From NCBI GenBank assembly GCA_051648365.1, contig JBOFEZ010000062.1, positions 1 to 64,000 on the forward strand: a stretch of 64,000 nt of DNA, read 5' to 3'. The translations under genes and the position numbers were made by a program. Shown in pieces: positions 50,413-58,994 of the stretch. The notes under the pieces were generated by a model that made no database searches, was not told the DNA's origin, and saw only the letters and a list, made by a program, of their open reading frames with translations. This DNA is from JAGNZR01 sp051648365 (GTDB lineage Bacteria; Fusobacteriota; Fusobacteriia; Fusobacteriales; Fusobacteriaceae). Each line of letters opens with the position of its first letter. Position 1 is the stretch's first letter.

Positions 50413-50715
50413 ATGAAAAAAATCTTAGTATTAACAACTCTTTTATCAGCAATAGCTTTTGGAAAAGTTCTTGAAGGGACATCCGAAAGTTACGGGGGAG
50501 TTATGAAAGTTTCAGTTACGATGGATGGAGAAAAAATAGCAAAAGTTGAAGTTACTGAAAATAGTGACACAAGAGCATATTTTAGAAAAGCTTCAACGCT
50601 TCTTGCTGCGCTTGAAGGAAAAACATCGACTGAGGGAGTGGATGTAGTAGCAGGAGCTACTTATTCTTCTGAAGGTATATTGGATGCAGTAAAGGATGCG
50701 TTAGGGAAAAAATAG
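50413..50715 (+). CDS. Small secreted FMN-binding domain protein
   Basis: This 100-aa protein starts with a signal peptide (about 1-18: MKKILVLTTLL then a small-residue SAIAFG end), followed by a single FMN_bind domain. The flavinylation-type motif is AGATYSS, near residue 78; ApbE-type enzymes attach FMN to the Ser/Thr of such motifs. Preceding strands VSVTMDGEKIAKVEVTENSD are typical of the fold. It would work on the outer side of the inner membrane, perhaps in electron transfer. GGGAGG precedes the ATG at 50413; an earlier ATG at 50401 lacks a good site. Confidence 0.87.
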   Translation: MKKILVLTTLLSAIAFGKVLEGTSESYGGVMKVSVTMDGEKIAKVEVTENSDTRAYFRKASTLLAALEGKTSTEGVDVVAGATYSSEGILDAVKDALGKK

Positions 50716-50729
50716 AGAATTTTATATTT

Positions 50730-50776
50730 ACGAATTAAAAAAGCTGTGGCTATTAACCACAGCTTTTTTAATTCGT
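50730..50776 (+). terminator. Bidirectional terminator between the FMN-binding gene and the AbgT-type gene
   Basis: A 20-bp perfect stem (50730-50749 with 50757-50776) has a 7-nt loop. A/T tracts lie on both sides, so both convergent genes share it. Confidence 0.92.
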
Positions 50777-50784
50777 AGGTTTGA

Positions 50785-52302
50785 TTACCCTGCATAGAAC
50801 ATAGATGCTCCGATTCCAATAGGTAATCCTAGGAAGTACCATCCAAGAAGAAGAACGACCCATCCCATCATAAAGAACATTGAGTATGGTAACATTGTAG
50901 AAATTAGAGTTCCCATACCAGCTTTTTTATCATATTTTTGAGCGAAAGCCACAATGACAGCGAAATAAGACATCAATGGAGAAATTATGTTTGTAGTAGA
51001 ATCTCCGATTCTGTATGCAGCCTGAGTAAACTCTGGAGAGAATCCTAATTGCATTAGCATAGGAATAAATACCGGTGCCATGATAGCCCATTTAGCAGAA
51101 GCTGATCCCATAAATAAGTTAATGAATCCAGTAAGAACTATAAAGGCTAAAATTAATGGGAATCCAGTGAATCCTATAGCTTTAAGAGTATCAGCACCTT
51201 TAACTGCAAGGATAGTTCCAAGATTAGTATATCCGAAATATGCGATAAATTGTGAAGCTGCAAAAGCAAGAGCTAAATATCCACCCATAGTAGACATAGC
51301 TTTTCCCATCATATTACAGATATCTTTTTCATTGGCAATTGTTTTAGCACCGTAACCGTAAGCTATACCTGGAATTAGGAAGAAAAACATAAGTGTAGGA
51401 ACAAGTCCTTTAGATGTCCAAGCATTTAAAGTCCCATTTTCCTTCAATATAGCATTAGCAGGAAGAGTCATAAATAACATGATAGCAATAAAAGTCAGTA
51501 CTGCGATACCAGATATTCTAAGACCTCTTTTCTCGTTATCATTTAACTCATTAAAGTCAACAGCAGAATCTCCAGTATATTTACCAAGTCTAGGCTCTAC
51601 AATTTTTTCTGTAACATAAGTTCCAAGGGCAGTTATTAAAAATGTAGAAACAGCCATGAAAAAATAGTTGGCAGTAGGAAGAACCTGATAAGTTGGATCA
51701 AGAAGTTTGGCAGCTTCGGTAGAAATTCCACCAAGAAGAGGATCAAGTGTTCCAACTAAAAGATTCGCAGAGAATCCTCCAGAAACTCCAGCAAATGTTG
51801 CAGCAAGACCTGCTAATGGATGTCTTCCAAAAGATAAGAAAATAACCGCTCCAAGAGGAACTAATACAACATATCCTGCATCTGAGGCAATGTTAGACAT
51901 GATACCGGCAAAAACTACCATAGCAGTAATAGCTTTTCTAGGTGTAGCAAGCACAACTTTTCTAATAACAGCAGACATAAGTCCTGTTCCTTCACAAACT
52001 CCAACTCCAAGAAGAGCAACAAGTACAGTTCCTAGCGGAGCAAATCCTGTAAAGTTTCCAACCATGCTGTTAAAAATATATCTGATACCCTCTGCATTCA
52101 TAAGCGACTTAGCAGCAACGGTTACTTCTTCTCCTCTTCTCATATAAGTAACAGAAGCACCGGATTGAGCAACCAGTCCTGAAACCAATATAATTATTAC
52201 ACCGAAAATAGCGAATAAAGATACTGGATGTGGTAATGCGTTTCCTCCAACTTCGACAAAGTTAAGGAATTTGTTAAAAAGTCCTGATTTTTTTTGTTCC
52301 AT
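50785..52302 (-). CDS. AbgT-family transporter
   Basis: This 505-aa polytopic protein resembles the p-aminobenzoyl-glutamate transporter AbgT and the MtrF drug exporters. Family features are the GGNALPHPVSLF start (about 20-31), the SNIASDAGYVVLVPLG helix (about 138-153), and MGSASAKWAIMAPVFIPM followed by RIGDSTTNIISPLM near residue 430. About ten membrane helices are seen. AGGGGG lies upstream of the ATG. Its promoter (52371-52400) carries a perfect 28-bp palindrome over the expected start point, so it may be controlled by a regulator. The true substrate, an aminobenzoyl compound, dipeptide or drug, is unknown. Confidence 0.93.
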   Translation of the reverse strand: MEQKKSGLFNKFLNFVEVGGNALPHPVSLFAIFGVIIILVSGLVAQSGASVTYMRRGEEVTVAAKSLMNAEGIRYIFNSMVGNFTGFAPLGTVLVALLGVGVCEGTGLMSAVIRKVVLATPRKAITAMVVFAGIMSNIASDAGYVVLVPLGAVIFLSFGRHPLAGLAATFAGVSGGFSANLLVGTLDPLLGGISTEAAKLLDPTYQVLPTANYFFMAVSTFLITALGTYVTEKIVEPRLGKYTGDSAVDFNELNDNEKRGLRISGIAVLTFIAIMLFMTLPANAILKENGTLNAWTSKGLVPTLMFFFLIPGIAYGYGAKTIANEKDICNMMGKAMSTMGGYLALAFAASQFIAYFGYTNLGTILAVKGADTLKAIGFTGFPLILAFIVLTGFINLFMGSASAKWAIMAPVFIPMLMQLGFSPEFTQAAYRIGDSTTNIISPLMSYFAVIVAFAQKYDKKAGMGTLISTMLPYSMFFMMGWVVLLLGWYFLGLPIGIGASMFYAG

Positions 52303-52341
52303 TTTTCCCCCTTAAATAATTTAATTATATTGTTTTGAAAA

Positions 52342-52369
52342 AAATATTCTCTTAATTAAGAGAATATTT
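52342..52369. repeat. Perfect 28-bp palindrome at the AbgT-type gene's start point
   Basis: AAATATTCTCTTAA followed by its exact reverse complement, with no central spacer. It lies directly past the -10 box of the minus-strand promoter, about 40-67 nt from the start codon. The rest of 52302-52648 shows no gene; only a weak AAAGAAT/ATTCTTT hairpin at 52522-52543. Confidence 0.7.
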
Positions 52370-52370
52370 A

Positions 52371-52400
52371 ATTATAGCATTAAAAAAAACTAAAAGTCAA
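52371..52400 (-). promoter_or_regulatory. Promoter of the AbgT-type gene
   Basis: On the minus strand: -35 TTGACT (52395-52400), an 18-bp spacer and a perfect TATAAT (52371-52376). Confidence 0.75.
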
Positions 52401-52578
52401 CATTGATATTTGTAATAAAGTTTATTAATAGTACAAAAAAAACAAAAAAAGATTAAAAAATAAAATTTATATATACATATTTAAAAAATTTATTTTTAAT
52501 AAAGACGTGATTCTAGAAAAGAAAGAATTGAAAAAGATTCTTTTTGAGGTGATTTGAAGAAAAAAAATCGGATAATAT

Positions 52579-52607
52579 TTGAAAATAATTTTTTTCTAAG
52601 TTATAAT
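52579..52607 (+). promoter_or_regulatory. Promoter of ptsI
   Basis: TTGAAA (52579-52584), a 17-bp spacer and a perfect TATAAT (52602-52607). Confidence 0.8.
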
Positions 52608-52647
52608 CTTAACTAGAGACTTAGAGTGAAGTTGAGGTGATTTTGAA

Positions 52648-54378
52648 GTGATAAAAGAACTTTCTGGGAAATCTGCATCTGAAGGGATTGTTATTGCAGA
52701 AATATACATATATTCAAAGCAAGAGAATGAAATTGAAAAGCAAGATATTCTAACATCTTCTATCGAATATGAAAAAGAAAGAATAAGAGAAGCGATAAAA
52801 AATTCACAGTTTGATTTAAAAGAATTACACAAAAATCTTAATGGAAAAATAAGCAAAAATGAATTAGAAATATTAGTTTCTCACATACTTATGCTGGATG
52901 ATCCTGAATTTAAAAAAAAAATTTTTAAGTTTATAGAGAAAAATTTGGTAAATGCAGAATGGGCTGTGAAGGAAATTGAAAATATCTATTTTCAGATGTT
53001 TGACAAGATAAAAGATCCAATATATAACCAGAAAAAAATGGATATAAGGGATATTTGCGGAAGAATAATATCGAATCTGATAAAGGAAAAAAAAATAAAA
53101 AACGAGTTAGGAGGAAAAATACTTGTAGCAAAGGAGATTTTCCCTTCAGAACTTTTAAAGCTTGTAGCTGAAAGTCAGGAGATAAAAGGAATAATTTTAG
53201 AGTATGGAGGTGAAACTTCACACGTGGCCATTTTAGCAAAATCTCTTGAAATTCCAACACTTTTAGGGGTGGAGAGAATCGAAGAATTGCAGTCCGGAGA
53301 AGAGGTTATATTAGATTCAAGAAAAGGTTGGGAAAAGATATATATGTATCCGGATGAAAAAATAAAAGCTACATATGCAACTTATTTGGATAATTTAAAA
53401 AAGAGTCGAGAAGAATATGAAAAAGTTGTAGAATTGCCCACTATAACCTTAGATGGAGAGAAAGTGAGTTTAAAAATAAATATTTCAGGGGCTATGGATC
53501 TCTATGGAATCGAGAAAAAAAATCCGGACGGTATAGGTCTTTTCAGAACGGAATTGATGTACATGGAGTCCTCTAAATTCCCTTCAGAGGAAGAGCAATT
53601 TCAAGAATATTTAGAGGTAGTTTCTAAGTTTGATAATGACAAAGAGATTATAATAAGAACTTTAGATATAGGAGCAGATAAAAAACTTCCGTATCATGAA
53701 ATGGAAAACGAGGATAATCCTTTTTTAGGAGTTAGAGGTATAAGGCATAGTTTAAGAAATGAAAAAATTTTTAAAGAACAATTGAGAGCTATTCTGAGGG
53801 TTGCTGAGGGAAAACAGGTTAAAATAATGTATCCAATGATAACAAATTTAAAAGAAGTTTTGGAAGTTAAACATATTCTTGAAGAATGTAAAGAGGAACT
53901 GAGAAGAGAAGGGAAGTCTTTCAAGGAAAATATAGAGCAAGGGATAATGGTAGAAGTTCCTTCGGCGGTCATAATGGCAGATCAACTTGCAAAACATGTG
54001 GATTTTTTTAGTATAGGAACCAATGATCTTACCCAGTATATTTTGGCGACAGATAGACTTTCAGAGTCTTTAATAGAACTTTATGATTCTTATGAACCTG
54101 GCGTTCTAAGAGCTATAAATAGTGTAGCAGAAGCTGGAAAAAAGTTTAATAAAAAGGTATCTGTTTGTGGAGAGATGGCAGGAGAAGAGTTGGCAGTTCT
54201 AGCTTTCTTGAGTATGGGTATAAAGGACTTAAGTATGGTTAAATCTTCGATACTAAGAACAAGAAAAATAATCAGAGAGCTAGATTTTTCAAAAGTAGAA
54301 TCTTTAAAAGAAAAAATATTGAATGCAGATAATGGAAAAGAAGTAAGAGAAATTTTGCAGAAATATCTTCCAAAATAG
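52648..54378 (+). CDS. ptsI: PTS Enzyme I
   Basis: Enzyme I takes phosphate from phosphoenolpyruvate and passes it to HPr. The N-terminal HPr-binding domain (about 1-145) is followed by the phosphohistidine H192 in GGETSHVAILA. The PEP-binding region holds DGIGLFRTELMYM (about 292-304), GADKKLPY and VCGEMAGEELA (about 505-515). The 576-aa length is standard. It starts at a GTG with a GAGGTGA site. It is followed by HPr after 42 nt. The order ptsI-ptsH is reversed relative to the common ptsH-ptsI. Confidence 0.96.
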   Translation: MIKELSGKSASEGIVIAEIYIYSKQENEIEKQDILTSSIEYEKERIREAIKNSQFDLKELHKNLNGKISKNELEILVSHILMLDDPEFKKKIFKFIEKNLVNAEWAVKEIENIYFQMFDKIKDPIYNQKKMDIRDICGRIISNLIKEKKIKNELGGKILVAKEIFPSELLKLVAESQEIKGIILEYGGETSHVAILAKSLEIPTLLGVERIEELQSGEEVILDSRKGWEKIYMYPDEKIKATYATYLDNLKKSREEYEKVVELPTITLDGEKVSLKINISGAMDLYGIEKKNPDGIGLFRTELMYMESSKFPSEEEQFQEYLEVVSKFDNDKEIIIRTLDIGADKKLPYHEMENEDNPFLGVRGIRHSLRNEKIFKEQLRAILRVAEGKQVKIMYPMITNLKEVLEVKHILEECKEELRREGKSFKENIEQGIMVEVPSAVIMADQLAKHVDFFSIGTNDLTQYILATDRLSESLIELYDSYEPGVLRAINSVAEAGKKFNKKVSVCGEMAGEELAVLAFLSMGIKDLSMVKSSILRTRKIIRELDFSKVESLKEKILNADNGKEVREILQKYLPK

Positions 54379-54420
54379 CGGAAGTTATTAAAAATATATT
54401 TCAAAATGGAGTGGGTTAAA

Positions 54421-54690
54421 TTGAGAAGAATAGAGGTTGAGATAAAAAATAAGGCGGGACTCCATGCAAGACCATCATCACTTTTTGTACAAACTGCATC
54501 AGAATTTGATGCGGAAATAAATGTTATTTGTGATGATGAAGAGGTTAATGGAAAAAGTATAATGGGGCTTATGCTTCTTGCAGCAGAACAGGGGAGAAAA
54601 CTTGTGCTGGAAGCAGATGGAGAGGATGCCGACCAGATGCTCGAAGCTTTAAAAAATCTTGTAGAAGTAAAAAAATTTAATGAGGAATAG
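54421..54690 (+). CDS. ptsH: HPr phosphocarrier protein
   Basis: HPr carries phosphate from Enzyme I to sugar-specific EIIA proteins. Reading from the TTG at 54421 places the active His exactly at position 15 (AGLHARP) and the regulatory Ser at 46 (GKSIMGLM), the canonical numbering. A GGAG site lies 9 nt upstream, while ATG 54406 has no ribosome site and would shift both. The protein is 89 aa, of normal length. Ser46 with its neighbours suggests control by an HPr kinase, although none is in the window. It lies between ptsI and ispH. Confidence 0.94.
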   Translation: MRRIEVEIKNKAGLHARPSSLFVQTASEFDAEINVICDDEEVNGKSIMGLMLLAAEQGRKLVLEADGEDADQMLEALKNLVEVKKFNEE

Positions 54691-54697
54691 AGGTATA

Positions 54698-55570
54698 ATG
54701 GAGATAATAAGAGCTAGTAAAATGGGGTTTTGCTTTGGAGTAAAGGGAGCCATAGAGAGCTGTTATAAATATGTAGAAGAGATAAAAAAAGGAAAAAATG
54801 TTTATATTCTTGGAATGCTTGTTCACAATGAACATGTAGTTACACAATTGGAAAATTTAGGATTGAAAACTGTGAAAGAAGAAGATTTTACACATGATAA
54901 AATCCAATTCAAACCTGAAGATATAGTTATTGTGAGGGCACATGGAACAAAAAAAGAAATCTATCAAAAACTTGAAAAGCAAGGAGTGAAGATTGAAGAT
55001 TCCGCATGTATTTTTGTTAAAAATATCAGAAGAAAAATCATAGAAATCCAGAAGCTAGGAGATGAGATAGTTTTCATAGGAGACAAAGAACATCCTGAAG
55101 TTCAAGGTATAATATCTTACGGATTAAATATAAAAATTTTTAAAACTTTGGATGAGCTTAAAAGATATTCCATAGACAGCAAAAAAAAATATTCTCTGCT
55201 TACGCAGACAACTTTAAACAAAGAAAAAATGGAAGAGATAAAAAAATACTTGGAAAATAACCATATGAATGTTAAGATATTTAATAAGATTTGTGGAGCC
55301 ACACAAGAGAGGCAGGAAGCTGTAAAGAAAATTGCAGCAGAAGCAGACCTTGTTTTAATAGTGGGCGGGAGAAAAAGTTCCAATACTCAAAAGCTTTTTG
55401 AGATATCACATAAAATAAATTCAAATACAAAACTGGTAACCGATCAGACAGAGGTAGATTTAAATTGGTTTTCAGGGTGTGAAAAAGTTGGAATAACCGC
55501 AGGAGCATCAACGCCAGAGGATATAATACAAAAAATAGAAAATAAATTAAGGAGGAACTTTAATGCCTAA
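54698..55570 (+). CDS. ispH: 4-hydroxy-3-methylbut-2-enyl diphosphate reductase
   Basis: IspH performs the last step of the MEP isoprenoid pathway with a 4Fe-4S cluster. The three cluster cysteines are C12 (GFCFGV), C104 (DSACIFV) and C199 (KICGATQERQ). The second is unusual: most enzymes read DATCP there. RAHGTKKE, EHPEVQGI and the GGRKSSNTQKL segment are also present. It is 290 aa. ATG 54698 follows AGAGG at 5 nt; the ATG at 54680 is inside HPr. The S1-like gene overlaps its end by 8 nt, an arrangement also known as an IspH-S1 fusion in some bacteria. Confidence 0.94.
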   Translation: MEIIRASKMGFCFGVKGAIESCYKYVEEIKKGKNVYILGMLVHNEHVVTQLENLGLKTVKEEDFTHDKIQFKPEDIVIVRAHGTKKEIYQKLEKQGVKIEDSACIFVKNIRRKIIEIQKLGDEIVFIGDKEHPEVQGIISYGLNIKIFKTLDELKRYSIDSKKKYSLLTQTTLNKEKMEEIKKYLENNHMNVKIFNKICGATQERQEAVKKIAAEADLVLIVGGRKSSNTQKLFEISHKINSNTKLVTDQTEVDLNWFSGCEKVGITAGASTPEDIIQKIENKLRRNFNA

Positions 55571-57173
55571 CAGAGAGTACAATGAATTTGAAGCATTATT
55601 AAACGAATACCTACCACCAGAGGAAAAGGGGAGAGTAAAAGTAGTTGGAAAAATATCCCAACTAGATAGAAATTTCGCTATTTTAGAGGCGATGGGGCAA
55701 CCAAAAGATATAAGAGTAAGAGCAGAAGAACTAACTGATTATAATCAGGGAGAGGAAGTAGAAGTACTTATTACTGGTGAAACTGAAGATGGAGAATTCT
55801 TAGTTGGATCAAGAAGAAGAATAGATATGGAAGAAGGAATGAAAGAGATAGAGGGAGCTTTTGAAAAAAGAATTATCCTTCAGTGCAAAATCACTAGAAA
55901 AATCAATGGTGGATATATTATTGAGTACAAAAAGCAACAAGGATTCCTACCTAATTCACTTTCAGAGATACCTATGAGAAACTCTGATAATGTGATAGGG
56001 CAGAACATAGAAGTTATAGTAAAAGATATCAAAGCAGATAAAAAAGGGAAGAGAATTACATTCTCTAAAAAAGATATAAGCATGGCAAAAGAAGCTGAAC
56101 AGTTTGAAATAATAAAAGCTGGAGATGTTATGGAGTCAGAAATAACAGATGTTCTAGAGTTTGGACTTAATGTCAAGATTGGAGTTATAAGAGGGTTTAT
56201 ACATATTTCTGAAATTTCTTGGAAAAAAATTGATAACTTGAAAGAACTTTATAAAGCTGGAGAAAAATTGACGGTTAAAGTTATTTCTGCTGATAAAGAA
56301 AAACATACTCTAAAGCTTTCAATAAAGGCACTTAAGAGAAATCCTTGGGAAGTAGCAACTGAAAACTTCGAGATAGGGACAGAGGTTGAAGGAAAAGTAA
56401 CTAGAATACAGCCTTATGGAGCTTTTGTCGAGATTTGTGATGGAGTAGAGGGTCTTGTACATGTTTCAGATTTAACATGGAATAAAAAGAAAATAAATGT
56501 TTCTGATTTTATAAAAATTGGAGATGTGGTAAAGGTTAAAATAATGGAATTTGATGCATCTTCAAGAAAACTGAAACTTGGAGTAAAACAACTGTGCAAA
56601 AATCCTTGGGATAATGCTGAGACAAAGTTTGGAAAAGGTGAAAAATTAAGTGGGAAAGTTCTAGATGTAAAACCTTTCGGAATATTTGTAGAAGTAGAAT
56701 CTGGGGTAGATGCATTTATACATCAATCAGATCTTGCATGGCAAGGAGAAGAGACACCAAAAATAAAGGCTGGAGATCATGTTGAGTTTGAAGTGACTGA
56801 AGTGAATCTAGAGGAAAACAGAATAAAAGGAAGTATAAAAGCTCTAGTAAAAAGCCCTTGGGATAAAGCTATAGACGAGTTAAAAGTTGGAGATAGACTA
56901 GAAAGAGAAATCAAAAACATAATGGATTTCGGAATGTTTATAACTATTTTTAAAGGTGTAGATGGATTTATACCGGCTCAATTTGCTTCGAAAGATTTTA
57001 TCAAGAATCTTAAAGAAAGATTTAAAGTTGGAGATATGGTGACAGCTGAAATAGTTGAAATCGATAGAGAAAAGAAAAAAATAAAACTTTCTATGAAAAA
57101 AATAGAGATGGATTCAGCTAAAAAAGAGGAGAGAGACCTTATAGCTAAATATTCAGAATCGAGCTCAAAATAA
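55563..57173 (+). CDS. Ribosomal protein S1-like protein with multiple S1 repeats
   Basis: This 536-aa protein contains about five to six S1 RNA-binding repeats. Well formed ones are at about 190-260 (FGLNVKIGVIRGFIHISEIS), 277-347 (YGAFVEICDGVEGLVHVSDL), 363-433 (FGIFVEVESGVDAFIHQSDL) and 448-520 (FGMFITIFKGVDGFIPAQ). The first ~90 residues are more divergent. The size and repeat number fit ribosomal protein S1 (rpsA), which helps mRNA binding to the 30S subunit, but the terminal parts differ from E. coli S1. It is coupled to ispH by an 8-nt overlap. Confidence 0.92.
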   Translation: MPNREYNEFEALLNEYLPPEEKGRVKVVGKISQLDRNFAILEAMGQPKDIRVRAEELTDYNQGEEVEVLITGETEDGEFLVGSRRRIDMEEGMKEIEGAFEKRIILQCKITRKINGGYIIEYKKQQGFLPNSLSEIPMRNSDNVIGQNIEVIVKDIKADKKGKRITFSKKDISMAKEAEQFEIIKAGDVMESEITDVLEFGLNVKIGVIRGFIHISEISWKKIDNLKELYKAGEKLTVKVISADKEKHTLKLSIKALKRNPWEVATENFEIGTEVEGKVTRIQPYGAFVEICDGVEGLVHVSDLTWNKKKINVSDFIKIGDVVKVKIMEFDASSRKLKLGVKQLCKNPWDNAETKFGKGEKLSGKVLDVKPFGIFVEVESGVDAFIHQSDLAWQGEETPKIKAGDHVEFEVTEVNLEENRIKGSIKALVKSPWDKAIDELKVGDRLEREIKNIMDFGMFITIFKGVDGFIPAQFASKDFIKNLKERFKVGDMVTAEIVEIDREKKKIKLSMKKIEMDSAKKEERDLIAKYSESSSK

Positions 57174-57238
57174 CCCAAAGTTCTTAAGGACATCAAAAGT
57201 AGAACAATTAATAAAAAATAAAAAATTATGCAGAATGG

Positions 57239-57263
57239 AGAGGGAAGATAATTCCCTCTTTTT
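57239..57263 (+). terminator. Terminator of the ptsI-S1 operon
   Basis: An 8-bp stem AGAGGGAA/TTCCCTCT (57239-57259) with a GATAA loop is followed by TTTTT. Confidence 0.88.
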
Positions 57264-57265
57264 AA

Positions 57266-57294
57266 TTGAAAAAAAACTATAAATATGTTAAAAT
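57266..57294 (+). promoter_or_regulatory. Promoter of the DUF445-ruvB region
   Basis: TTGAAA (57266-57271), a 17-bp spacer and TAAAAT (57289-57294) with an extended TGT. Confidence 0.75.
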
Positions 57295-57343
57295 GTTTAC
57301 TGACTTAGTAAAAAATTAAAGAATGATAGGAGAGATCTTTAAT

Positions 57344-57961
57344 ATGGAGATAAATTTAATAATAAAAGCTATTTTGATTATTTTAATAGGTTCTTTAATC
57401 GGATGGATAACAAATTACTTTGCGATAAAAATGCTTTTCAGACCATATAGAGAAATAAATCTTTTTTTCTTCAAAATTCAAGGTGTTATCCCCAAAAGAC
57501 GTCATGAAATAGGAATAAAGATAGCAGATACAATAAAAAACCAAGTGATTTCAATGGAAGATATATTGAAATCCTTAGATAAAGAACAGTTAGGGCATAA
57601 ATTAGAAGAAATTGTGGATAATATTTTAAAAGGTAGAATAAAAGAAGAAATAATAAAAAAATTCCCGATGGCAGCTATGTTTTTAAGTGATAGTATAGTA
57701 GAAAAAATTGAGTTGGGAATAAAAGAATTAGTTTTAAAAAACAGAGAAGAGATTATAAAAGGTCTTTTCCAGACACTAGAATCTAATGTTAATTTCGAAG
57801 ATATAATTATAAAAAATATAGATGGATTCTCCCTTGAGGAATTGGAGGAAATAACCTTCAAACTTGCTAAAAGTGAGTTTAGACATATTGAGATTGTGGG
57901 TGCAGTTTTAGGAGGGATAATCGGAATCCTCCAATTAGGAATAACTTTTATAATTGTTTAA
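57344..57961 (+). CDS. DUF445-family membrane-associated protein
   Basis: This 205-aa protein has an N-terminal membrane helix (about 4-24), a following GWITNYFAIKMLFRPYREI segment that is the DUF445 signature, a soluble helical middle (about 50-170) and a C-terminal hydrophobic helix (about 180-205). DUF445 proteins, including YheB-like ones, have no settled function. ATG 57344 is preceded by AGGAGA about 8-10 nt away; the earlier ATG at 57323 overlaps that site. ruvB starts 15 nt after the stop. Confidence 0.88.
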   Translation: MEINLIIKAILIILIGSLIGWITNYFAIKMLFRPYREINLFFFKIQGVIPKRRHEIGIKIADTIKNQVISMEDILKSLDKEQLGHKLEEIVDNILKGRIKEEIIKKFPMAAMFLSDSIVEKIELGIKELVLKNREEIIKGLFQTLESNVNFEDIIIKNIDGFSLEELEEITFKLAKSEFRHIEIVGAVLGGIIGILQLGITFIIV

Positions 57962-57976
57962 AAATTTAGGAGGAAT

Positions 57977-58981
57977 ATGGAAGATAGAGTTTGGGCTCCC
58001 CAGGAAAAGATTGGAGAATCAGAGATACAAAAAAACCTTAGACCTAAAAAAATGGAAGATTATATAGGCCAAGAATCACTTAAAGAAAAAATGACAATCT
58101 ACATAGAGGCTGCAAAAAAAAGAGGGGGAGCTATAGACCACACTCTTCTATACGGTCCACCGGGTCTTGGTAAGACAAGTTTGGCAGGAGTGATAGCCAA
58201 CGAGATGGGATCCAGTATGAAAATAACTTCAGGTCCAATTATAGATAAAGCAGGGGACTTGGCAGCGATACTTACCTCTTTAGAGGAAAATGACATACTT
58301 TTTATAGATGAAATCCACAGACTAAATACTTCTGTAGAAGAGATACTCTATCCTGCTATGGAAGATGGAGAGTTAGATATTATAATTGGAAAAGGTCCTT
58401 CAGCCCGTTCGATAAGAATAGAGCTTCCACAGTTTACGTTGATAGGAGCCACAACAAAAGCAGGACTTTTGAGTTCACCACTAAGAGATAGATTTGGGGT
58501 CACTCATAGAATGAATTATTACACAGATGAAGAACTGGTAGAGATAATAATCAGAGGAGCTAGAATACTCCGAAATAAAATAGATTATGAAAGTGCTTAT
58601 GAACTGGCTATAAGGAGTAGAGGGACTCCGAGAATAGCCAACAGATTTCTTAAGAGAGTAAGAGATTATTGTGATATAAAAGGAGATGGAACAATAACTA
58701 GAAAGCTTGTTTTAGAAGCTCTTAAAATTTTAGGAATAGATGGAAATGGTCTAGATGAAATAGATAGAGATATAATAAAGGCCATAATGGAAAACTATGG
58801 TGGCGGCCCAGTAGGAATAGAGACTTTGGCTTTGGTTCTGGGAGAGGATAGGAGAACCTTAGAGGAGGTCTATGAACCTCATCTGGTGAAAACGGGATAT
58901 TTGAAGCGTACAAATAGAGGAAGAATAGCGACAGAAAAGGCCCGTGCTATTTTTGAAGAAGAGTTGAAAGAGGAAAGTTAA
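57977..58981 (+). CDS. ruvB: Holliday junction branch-migration helicase RuvB
   Basis: RuvB is the AAA+ motor that drives branch migration with RuvA. Walker A GPPGLGKTSLA (about 55-65) and Walker B LFIDEIHRLN are present. Sensor-type segments are IGATTKAGLLSSPLRDRFG (about 157-175), and the winged C-terminal domain ends with RGRIAT. The 334-aa length is typical. ruvA is not adjacent here. The gene lies between the DUF445 gene and an Rrf2 regulator. Confidence 0.96.
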   Translation: MEDRVWAPQEKIGESEIQKNLRPKKMEDYIGQESLKEKMTIYIEAAKKRGGAIDHTLLYGPPGLGKTSLAGVIANEMGSSMKITSGPIIDKAGDLAAILTSLEENDILFIDEIHRLNTSVEEILYPAMEDGELDIIIGKGPSARSIRIELPQFTLIGATTKAGLLSSPLRDRFGVTHRMNYYTDEELVEIIIRGARILRNKIDYESAYELAIRSRGTPRIANRFLKRVRDYCDIKGDGTITRKLVLEALKILGIDGNGLDEIDRDIIKAIMENYGGGPVGIETLALVLGEDRRTLEEVYEPHLVKTGYLKRTNRGRIATEKARAIFEEELKEES

Positions 58982-58994
58982 GAGGAGAAATTTT

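Noticed and set aside
52522..52545. A hairpin AAAGAAT/ATTCTTT upstream of ptsI
   Set aside because: The 7-bp AT-rich stem with an 8-nt loop is too weak to call a terminator.
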